64,000 nucleotides of DNA from Cellvibrio sp. OA-2007 (GTDB lineage Bacteria; Pseudomonadota; Gammaproteobacteria; Pseudomonadales; Cellvibrionaceae). The stretch lies in assembly GCF_000953825.1 (NCBI RefSeq), contig NZ_BBUL01000081.1:1-64000 (forward strand), read 5' to 3'. Below the pieces are notes generated by a model, which saw nothing but the letters and a program-made list of their open reading frames with translations, was not told the DNA's origin and ran no database searches. Position 1 is the stretch's first letter. Each line of letters begins with the position of its first letter. The translations under genes and the position numbers were made by a program. Below are positions 57,306-64,000 of the stretch, one piece after another.

Positions 57306-59030
57306 TTAATCCTTGGTTACTCGGTTGGCCTCTTCGAGGCTGGTTAATCCCATTGCCACTTTGCGCAATGCGGATACCCTAAGGTTATTAAAGCCAGCTT
57401 CCTTCGCGGCACGCGCAATTTGCAGTGAATTGCCTCCTTCCATTATAAGGTTGGCAATCAGCGGGGTGATGCGAACTACTTCATATACACCAACCCGTCC
57501 TTTATAACCTCCGTTGCATTTTTCACAGCCAACAGGGTGAAAGAGTTGGAATTCTGCGCGCGGTATACCTATTTCGTCAAATCCCTCTGCGGTGAGTATG
57601 TCATCGGGAATATCTGTAGCTACTTTTTTACACGCTGGACACAGGCGCCGCGCGAGGCGCTGCGCAATAATCAAGCTGACGCTAGTGGCAACGTTAAATG
57701 CTGGAACTCCCATGTTCAGCAAGCGAGTTAATGTTTCTGGTGCCGAGTTTGTATGCAAGGTGGATAAAACCAAGTGGCCTGTTTGCGATGCTTTAATTGC
57801 GATCTCGGCGGTTTCCAAGTCTCGAATCTCCCCCACCATGATGACATCCGGGTCTTGCCGTAAGAACGAGCGCAGTGCTTCGGCAAAGGTGAGGCCTACT
57901 CTTGCATTCATTTGTACTTGGTTGATGCCTTCAAGGTTGATTTCTACGGGATCTTCCGCAGTCGAGATATTCACTTCATGTGTGTTCAGTATATTAAGCC
58001 CCGTGTAGAGCGATACGGTTTTACCGCTACCGGTAGGGCCGGTGACCAAAATCATTCCTTGCGACTGGGCTAACGCATCCATGAATAATTGTTTTTGGTT
58101 ATCTTCATAGCCAAGTGCATCGATTCCCAGTTTTGCTGAGCTTGGATCAAGAATACGCAATACAATTTTTTCACCGAAAAGTGTAGGTAAGGTATTTACA
58201 CGAAAATCGATAGCCCGCGTTTTGGATACTTTAAGTTTAATCCGGCCATCTTGCGGCAGGCGGCGCTCGGATATGTCCATTTGCGACATAACCTTCAAGC
58301 GAGCCGCCATCCTTCCCGCTAAGTTAACCGGCGGGCGGGACATTTCGGTTAATACGCCATCGGTGCGAAAGCGAATGCGGTAGGTTTTCTCGTAAGGTTC
58401 AAAATGAATATCAGACGCGCCTGTTTTTATCGCATCCAGAAGCACCTTATTGATGAATTTTACAATGGGGGCCTCGTCAGCCTCCGCTTCATCATCACTA
58501 TTGGCTGCCTCATTAACAGATTGGATGTCCAAATCATCCAGGTTGTCATCCAACCCTCCCAGCGCATCACCGAGTGTTTCTTCTTGGGATGTTAGGTATT
58601 TCTCTATCGCGATTTTTAATTTATCAGCTTCAACTAGCACGGCCTCGGTGTTTATACCGGTGTTGAACTTTATCTCGTCTAGCGCGTGCAAGTCAGTAGG
58701 GTCGGTAACTGCTAGGAATAATCGGTTCCCTCTCCGTGCAATGGGCAGCGTTTGGTGCTTACGAATCAGTTTTTCGTCAACCAGTTTTAAAGGGATTGTG
58801 TCTTTATTTAGTGAGTCCAGATCAAAAACGGGAGAGCCAAACTCCTCAGACGCGATGCGCGCAATGGTGCGCGCATCCAGCAATCCTCTTGACACCAACA
58901 ATTGAACGAAAGGAACCCCTTCTTTTTTTGCCATGGTTACTGATTTGCTGGCGATATCGAGCTCTAGCAGATTGTCGGCTACCAGGCGTCTTGCCAGGCC
59001 ATTAAGCAGAGGAGCAGATTGGGTTGTCAT
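57306..59030 (-). CDS. pilB: Type IV pilus assembly ATPase PilB
   Basis: Hexameric cytoplasmic ATPase for pilus extension. 574 aa. The N-terminal MshEN-type domain (about 1-150, LVSRGLLDARTIARIASEEFG) is a known c-di-GMP-binding fold in relatives; then the ATPase core with VTGPTGSGKTVSLYTGL (Walker A), EDPVEINLEG (Asp box), VMVGEIRDLETAEIA (Walker B) and TGHLVLSTLHTN (His box). The four-cysteine zinc site CPAC...CEKC is present. Divergent from pilin 1 across a 330-base regulatory gap. No retraction ATPase (PilT) gene is in the window. Confidence 0.97.
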   Translation of the reverse strand: MTTQSAPLLNGLARRLVADNLLELDIASKSVTMAKKEGVPFVQLLVSRGLLDARTIARIASEEFGSPVFDLDSLNKDTIPLKLVDEKLIRKHQTLPIARRGNRLFLAVTDPTDLHALDEIKFNTGINTEAVLVEADKLKIAIEKYLTSQEETLGDALGGLDDNLDDLDIQSVNEAANSDDEAEADEAPIVKFINKVLLDAIKTGASDIHFEPYEKTYRIRFRTDGVLTEMSRPPVNLAGRMAARLKVMSQMDISERRLPQDGRIKLKVSKTRAIDFRVNTLPTLFGEKIVLRILDPSSAKLGIDALGYEDNQKQLFMDALAQSQGMILVTGPTGSGKTVSLYTGLNILNTHEVNISTAEDPVEINLEGINQVQMNARVGLTFAEALRSFLRQDPDVIMVGEIRDLETAEIAIKASQTGHLVLSTLHTNSAPETLTRLLNMGVPAFNVATSVSLIIAQRLARRLCPACKKVATDIPDDILTAEGFDEIGIPRAEFQLFHPVGCEKCNGGYKGRVGVYEVVRITPLIANLIMEGGNSLQIARAAKEAGFNNLRVSALRKVAMGLTSLEEANRVTKD

Positions 59031-59163
59031 CGTTGTCGAGCCTACTTGAATGCGGAGTTGTCAGCGTGAATGCTTGCAATAGTAACCTAACTTTAGCAGT
59101 TGTTAATGCCCTTGGCGCAGTTTTGGTTATTATCCTTGCGCTACTAAAGCTGGAAGCTTTTCC

Positions 59164-59176
59164 GACAAAAAATGTC
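59164..59176. promoter_or_regulatory. Candidate activator site (PilR-like) upstream of pilin 1
   Basis: GACAAAAAATGTC, in effect GACA and TGTC arms around an A run. The 11-mer GACAAAAAATG also occurs 108 bp upstream of the second pilin's sigma-54 element; here it is 120 bp upstream. Its TGTC core is like the repeats bound by PilR in Pseudomonas, but this is an inference. The rest of the 330-base pilB-pilin gap (59031-59360) holds no gene. Confidence 0.45.
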
Positions 59177-59283
59177 ACTTTTGTAGCTTTTGCGTCGCCT
59201 TGTGTGCTGTTTTTATAAGTTGTTTGAGTGCGCTCAGGTGTAAAGCACCCGTAAATACCGATTGTGCAGCCTATGTATCCAGT

Positions 59284-59298
59284 TGGCATAGCGATTGC
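59284..59298 (+). promoter_or_regulatory. Sigma-54 promoter of pilin 1
   Basis: TGGCAT-N5-TTGC (59284-59289 and 59295-59298) matches the -24/-12 consensus TGGCAC-N5-TTGC with correct spacing. The start should be near 59310, giving a leader of about 50 bases with the ribosome site TCGGAG (59349-59354). Pilin genes in Pseudomonas relatives are RpoN- and PilSR-dependent. Confidence 0.8.
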
Positions 59299-59360
59299 CT
59301 CATACTCGGTGTTATCCAACAAAAATGCTTTTTACCAACCCTTACTCTTTCGGAGTTTTT

Positions 59361-59888
59361 ATGAAAAAGTCAGTACAAAAAGGTTTCACCCTTATCGAAT
59401 TGATGATCGTAGTAGCGATCATTGGTATTTTAGCTGCAGTAGCACTACCGCAATATCAAACTTATGTTGCTAAGTCACAGGTCTCTCGTGTGATGACAGA
59501 GATCGGTGCATTGAAAACTATCGTAGAGACCTGTCTGTTGGAAGGTAGATTGACCCCAGTTGCGCCAACAGCAACGCCTACTGCAACTCAATGCTCAATA
59601 GGCTTCACAGGTAGCAGCTTGCTGGGTGCGGCACTAGCTAATATTGGTGATGATACCGCTAAAAAATTAGGTGGGGTTGACGTCACTATCGGTGAGACGG
59701 CTGCCGCGGATTCTACGTTAATCGGCACATTCGGTAACAGTGCTGCAACTGCAATCGCTACTAAGACGTTCACTTGGACTCGCGACGGTGCTGCAGGCGG
59801 TACTTGGAGTTGCTCGACTAATGTCGAGGCGAAGTATGCTCCAAGTGGTTGCACTGTGGTGGCAGCTGGCGGCGGCGGCGGAGCTTAA
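59361..59888 (+). CDS. pilA: Type IV major pilin-like protein PilA (pilin 1)
   Basis: A 175-aa type IVa prepilin. The leader is MKKSVQKG, cut after Gly8; the mature protein starts with Phe and has Glu5, then the hydrophobic helix [20 protein letters not shown]. Mature domain: three or four Cys (CLLEGR, TQCSIG, WSCSTN, SGCTVV), suggesting two disulfide pairs. The C-terminus is GGGGGA after VVAA, an unusual glycine tail. I chose ATG 59361 because it puts the cleavage site eight residues in; the frame is open upstream. It is expressed from a sigma-54 promoter and ends at an intrinsic terminator. Confidence 0.95.
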   Translation: MKKSVQKGFTLIELMIVVAIIGILAAVALPQYQTYVAKSQVSRVMTEIGALKTIVETCLLEGRLTPVAPTATPTATQCSIGFTGSSLLGAALANIGDDTAKKLGGVDVTIGETAAADSTLIGTFGNSAATAIATKTFTWTRDGAAGGTWSCSTNVEAKYAPSGCTVVAAGGGGGA

Positions 59889-59906
59889 GGCTTAGCTTTT
59901 AACTGG

Positions 59907-59931
59907 AAGCCACCCTCGGGTGGCTTTTTTA
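59907..59931 (+). terminator. Intrinsic terminator of pilin 1, next to the hydrolase start
   Basis: AAGCCACC (59907-59914) pairs with GGTGGCTT (59919-59926) around CTCG, followed by a T run to 59930. The stem ends only nine bases before the ATG at 59935 of the next gene, and its 3' arm contains the only possible ribosome site (GGGTGG, 59918-59923). Confidence 0.9.
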
Positions 59932-59934
59932 TTT

Positions 59935-61152
59935 ATGAAATCAAAACTTATAAAATATGTCTTTACCTCGGTAGTGATTTGCGGAAGTTTTTGGTTTTAC
60001 TTCCAAGTAAATACCTACCCTTATAAAGTGGCTCGCTGGTTTCAGCCCATAGAAGCTAAGTTAGTGTCTGTGACCGCAAAAAGTTGTTCACCTGAAGCAT
60101 CTTGGTTAAATCTATTTGTCGATCATGGAGTAACACATCTGGGGGCTTACTCTGCGCAGGTGGCTTTTCTGGATGTTGAGAATGCACTGTCGCATTGTGA
60201 AATTGGTTATAAAAATGAGCTGTTTGGTATTCAGGTAAGTGCAGATCATCGATATCGCTATGCAAGTACAAGCAAGCTGATAACGACTGCTGAGATTCTT
60301 AAGTTAGTAAGTCAGCATAAAATCCACTTGGACGATACATTAATCAGCTTTTTCCCAGAGTTGACCCAATTTAAAGACGAGCGTATTGCTCACATCACTA
60401 TCTCGCAGTTGTTGAACCATAAGGCAGGTTTTAATCGCTTGACGCTCAGTGGCGACCCTATGTTTTTGCGCCGGAACAAACCTTGGTGTCCACAGAACTT
60501 AATCGAGTTACAGACACTGACGCTGGCAGTTAATCCGGGAGAGAAACAAATTTATTCCAATCTCGGGTATTGTTTGCTAGGAGAAGTAATTCACCGTGTC
60601 ACCGGCGAACCGTATCGTGATGTTGTAAGCCGTGAATTTTCACTGCCTAAGCGCGATATTAAATTTATAAATGACTTTTATTATGCCGATGAAGTGAAAT
60701 ATGACTATCGCTATGAAGAATGGTTTAACGATTCTTATTTAACATTATTTGATTTTGATGCAATCGCTTCGTCTGCAGGTCTATCTGGCTCTGCAACTGC
60801 CTTAGCTCAACTGCTTTGGGATATTCATCATCGACAAAGTCCATCGCCATTTATGCTTAACAATCCTGGTGCTGATTGCAATCTGCAGAAGCCAATAGGT
60901 TGTTTGCATTTGGGTGTGTTTCATTATCAACCCGAGAAATATGGCATTGCGCTCCATTTTCACCAAGGTTATTTGCCTGGTTCTTCATCGTTGGCGATTG
61001 TTGATAGTTTTGGTGGTGTGACTGTATTGGTCAAAAGTGGCGCCGATCGCGACCAGCAAAATCCAGAGAATGAATGGATAAGGTGGATGTATAAACGCTT
61101 GAGTTTGTATTACACCTTACAGGGAAAGTTACCTATACTAAGTTCTCACTAG
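59935..61152 (+). CDS. Membrane-anchored class C beta-lactamase-like serine hydrolase
   Basis: A 405-aa protein with one N-terminal membrane helix (about 8-24) and a periplasmic beta-lactamase-fold domain (Pfam Beta-lactamase type). All three active-site motifs are seen: STSK (Ser111, Lys114), YSN (Tyr207 to Asn209) and HQG (343-345, in place of KTG). The family includes class C beta-lactamases, D-aminopeptidases and esterases; HxG is common in non-lactamase members, so esterase or peptidase activity is more likely than penicillin resistance. It lies between pilin 1 and the TfpX gene, and looks A/T-richer than the dcw region (48 G+C in 120 bases at 60241-60360 by hand count). No ribosome site except one in the terminator stem. 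Confidence 0.87.
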   Translation: MKSKLIKYVFTSVVICGSFWFYFQVNTYPYKVARWFQPIEAKLVSVTAKSCSPEASWLNLFVDHGVTHLGAYSAQVAFLDVENALSHCEIGYKNELFGIQVSADHRYRYASTSKLITTAEILKLVSQHKIHLDDTLISFFPELTQFKDERIAHITISQLLNHKAGFNRLTLSGDPMFLRRNKPWCPQNLIELQTLTLAVNPGEKQIYSNLGYCLLGEVIHRVTGEPYRDVVSREFSLPKRDIKFINDFYYADEVKYDYRYEEWFNDSYLTLFDFDAIASSAGLSGSATALAQLLWDIHHRQSPSPFMLNNPGADCNLQKPIGCLHLGVFHYQPEKYGIALHFHQGYLPGSSSLAIVDSFGGVTVLVKSGADRDQQNPENEWIRWMYKRLSLYYTLQGKLPILSSH

Positions 61153-61189
61153 TTAAAATAACGGTAAGACTATTTTTAAGAGTGCTGAT

Positions 61190-61894
61190 ATGAAGTTTCG
61201 ATTGTTATGTTTTGCTTCTCATTTGGCGGTGTCATTTGCCATTGCTCTTTGTGCATTATTGATGGTGTTTTCGTTTTGGTACCCAGCACCTTTAGATAAA
61301 GCGTTGGGAGTTGTCAGCATATTTTTATTGTTGCTTTCGATTGATGTAATTGTTGGTCCATTGTTGACACTGTTAGTCGCCAAGCAAGGAAAAAAAACGC
61401 TAAAAATGGATTTGCTAATTATTGGGGCGATTCAATTTTTGGCGTTTGCTTATGGTTTGCATACGGTCGCGCAGGGGCGGCCAGTATGGTTGATTTACGA
61501 TGCTGGTCGCTTCGAGGCTGTTCAGGCGTATGAGGCTGTCTTGAATTCAAATGTTGCCCCCGAATCGGAAGCTTTTGGTTTGGGCTTGACTGGCCCTGTG
61601 TGGGGTGCTGTAGCAAATGCGGTGCCCCCATCTGTGGCCAAGGGCGATGCTTATTACAGGGCTGAGTTTTTACAGCCTTACGATAAAAAAGTTGCAGAAA
61701 ATGTTGCTCTTCATTCTCTTCCGCTAGAGATACTTAATCGTTTCAATGATTCTGCGAAGGTTGATGCGATATTGAAGGCCTATCCTGAGGCAAATGGATT
61801 TGTACCTATGGCGGCGAAACAAAAGTCTTTGTCGGTGTTAATTAATAAAGATGGCGGGAGGCTAATCGCTATAGTGGATTTGTCTCCTTGGTAG
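61190..61894 (+). CDS. Type IV pilin accessory protein of the TfpX/TfpZ family
   Basis: A 234-aa inner-membrane protein. Three hydrophobic helices (about 9-30, 39-62 and 73-92), separated by short charged loops, are followed by a soluble C-terminal domain (about 100-234). The FWYPAPLDKALG and DVIVGPLLTLLVAKQGKKTL stretches are characteristic of TfpX/TfpZ accessory proteins encoded beside pilins in Pseudomonas, Acinetobacter and Moraxella. They are thought to aid pilin stability or assembly. It starts 37 bases after the hydrolase and is followed by a hairpin and pilin 2. Confidence 0.88.
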   Translation: MKFRLLCFASHLAVSFAIALCALLMVFSFWYPAPLDKALGVVSIFLLLLSIDVIVGPLLTLLVAKQGKKTLKMDLLIIGAIQFLAFAYGLHTVAQGRPVWLIYDAGRFEAVQAYEAVLNSNVAPESEAFGLGLTGPVWGAVANAVPPSVAKGDAYYRAEFLQPYDKKVAENVALHSLPLEILNRFNDSAKVDAILKAYPEANGFVPMAAKQKSLSVLINKDGGRLIAIVDLSPW

Positions 61895-61936
61895 TTAATA
61901 CATTTGCTTTGATCGTTGCCGCGCTCTAGTGAATGT

Positions 61937-61959
61937 GACAAAAAATGACAGGATGTGAC
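61937..61959 (+). promoter_or_regulatory. Candidate activator sites upstream of pilin 2: three TGAC at 10-bp spacing
   Basis: TGAC at 61936, 61946 and 61956 are exactly 10 bp apart, and the first two are part of GACAAAAAATGACA, sharing the 11-mer GACAAAAAATG with the pilin 1 upstream region. In reverse they read TGTCA-N5-TGTCA, like PilR repeats in Pseudomonas. Confidence 0.45.
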
Positions 61960-61981
61960 CTGCTGCACTTGGTGAAAATCT

Positions 61982-62028
61982 AACGACGCGTTGCTTGGTG
62001 TGAAGTCCAAGCATTAGTCGTTGTTTTA
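61982..62028 (+). terminator. Two-part hairpin after the TfpX gene, probable terminator
   Basis: AACGAC (61982-61987) pairs with GTCGTT (62017-62022), enclosing TGCTTGG (61992-61998) and CCAAGCA (62007-62013). TGTTTTATAA follows. It would end the hydrolase-TfpX transcript ahead of the pilin 2 promoter. Confidence 0.65.
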
Positions 62029-62044
62029 TAAGTGTTTTTAGAAT

Positions 62045-62059
62045 TGGTTTGAATATTGC
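62045..62059 (+). promoter_or_regulatory. Candidate sigma-54 promoter of pilin 2
   Basis: TGGTTT-N5-TTGC (62045-62050 and 62056-62059) keeps the essential GG and GC with the right spacing, but the -24 part departs from TGGCAC. The predicted start is near 62071, and GCAGGA (62085-62090) is the ribosome site. Confidence 0.55.
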
Positions 62060-62097
62060 TGTAACACAAGGAAGCAAATTTTTTGCAGGAAACTGAT

Positions 62098-63434
<1,337 letters not shown>

Positions 63435-63635
63435 TTAAACAATGTGTGGTTGATTGTGGCCATTTATGGCGCGGAAGTCTTCGGCTAATTCCAAAACATA
63501 CTTAAAAAACCATAAGATAACGTATTGGTTATAGCCTTTTGTGATATGTCTCTCGATCTTATCATTTGCTTACTTGGAGTGTCTTGCCCTTAGTTATACT
63601 CAAGTTACGCAAGTTTTTACTAATGGTAATCCGCC

Positions 63636-64000
63636 ATGTCCGAACAGATGAAATCCGACCCCAAAAAGGTTGTCCATTTAAACGTAGAGCGCAATTCCAC
63701 CGCTAACTCCCAAGTGGCACTTGCTCGCTTGCCCGCGGCCATGCATACCTTGCGCGATAAGGCGCGGCAGCAGCTGCAGCTTTTTTTGCGCGAGTTGTTC
63801 GATAAGGTCGATGATGCCATGTTTGAGTTGGCTGACAAAGCTAATAACAACCATGACCAAAATATCTTTTTTGATTCCATGCGCGAAGTACGTATTCGTC
63901 GCCGTGCGATGGAAGCTTCTTTTTTTCGCAGCATCGATATAGGTTTTGCGCAATTGCTTGACCCAACGGCTTATCGCGACGAGCAGCAAGCTCCCGATAA
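63636..64000 (+). CDS. DUF1631 family protein, 5' part (partial)
   Basis: The frame opens at ATG 63636 (MSEQMKSDPKKVVHLNVERN) and stays open through the window end at 64000 with no stop, giving 121 residues. The segment RLPAAMHTLRDKARQQLQL, FDKVDDAMFELADKA and FFDSMREVRIRRRAMEASF is typical of the N-terminal part of DUF1631 proteins, long proteins (usually over 600 aa) of unknown biochemical role found beside nadC in Pseudomonas. Some databases wrongly call them thymidine phosphorylase. The gene is divergent from nadC across a 213-base gap with no recognisable site. Confidence 0.85.
   Translation, partial: MSEQMKSDPKKVVHLNVERNSTANSQVALARLPAAMHTLRDKARQQLQLFLRELFDKVDDAMFELADKANNNHDQNIFFDSMREVRIRRRAMEASFFRSIDIGFAQLLDPTAYRDEQQAPD

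Noticed and set aside
59024-59218. A 64-codon plus-strand frame between pilB and pilin 1
   Set aside because: It overlaps the pilB start and the regulatory region, with no ribosome site and no homology I recognise.
59935-61152. Calling the hydrolase a beta-lactamase resistance gene
   Set aside because: The third motif is HQG, not KTG, and it has a membrane anchor within a pilin locus; the fold alone does not show resistance.

Overview
This window looks like chromosomal DNA of a gammaproteobacterium close to Pseudomonas and Cellvibrio; Cellvibrionaceae is my best guess, an inference from gene order and protein character, not from a database search. The support is a complete Pseudomonas-like order rsmI/lpoA/yraN/diaA/dolP, rnpB, mraZ to lpxC, M23 peptidase, secA, argJ, Nudix-ThiE, yacG/coaE/pilD/pilC/pilB, pilin, nadC, DUF1631. 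Almost everything is ordinary core chromosome. I see no prophage, insertion sequence, CRISPR array, tRNA gene or recognisable defence system.

Layout. 1-93: 3' end of a 5S rRNA and its terminator, the end of an rrn operon. 0.2-3.1 kb: leuA, a HolD-like gene and rimI. 3.1-5.0 kb (minus): a RegA/RegB (RoxR/RoxS) redox two-component pair. 5.2-9.2 kb: MATE exporter, peptide release factor 3, two unknown genes. 9.3-13.1 kb: a chalcone-isomerase-like/TonB fusion (minus), a cyclic-nucleotide-binding protein, a PilZ protein, and a histone-H1-like Ala/Lys-rich protein with an AT-hook (minus). 13.1-14.6 kb: a long stretch with no credible gene. 14.6-20.1 kb: orphan exbD, YbaK-like deacylase, aminotransferase, M48 peptidase and LemA with a perfect palindrome between the last two. 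20.2-24.7 kb: dolP, diaA, yraN, lpoA (minus) and divergent rsmI. 24.8-28.3 kb: DMT transporter and TonB-dependent receptor, lying between rsmI and rnpB.

28.5-47.8 kb is rnpB followed by a complete, tightly overlapping division and cell-wall (dcw) cluster: mraZ-rsmH-ftsL-ftsI-murE-murF-mraY-murD-ftsW-murG-murC-ddlB-ftsQ-ftsA-ftsZ-lpxC. It is preceded by a sigma-70 promoter and a striking 10-bp-periodic array of GTGG/TGGG repeats that should be the MraZ operator. LpoA, FtsI, FtsW, the Mur enzymes and the M23 peptidase all act on peptidoglycan. A leader with several hairpins separates lpxC from the M23-secA block; then come argJ and a Nudix-ThiE fusion.

54.3-62.6 kb is the type IV pilus locus: yacG-coaE-pilD-pilC-pilB on the minus strand and, divergently, pilin 1, a membrane-anchored class C beta-lactamase-like serine hydrolase, a TfpX/TfpZ-type pilin accessory protein and pilin 2. 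Both pilins have sigma-54-type promoter elements and share an 11-mer (GACAAAAAATG) about 110-120 bp upstream. This pilin-hydrolase-TfpX-pilin cassette is the most accessory-looking and least explained part of the window. nadC and the start of a DUF1631 gene close the window.
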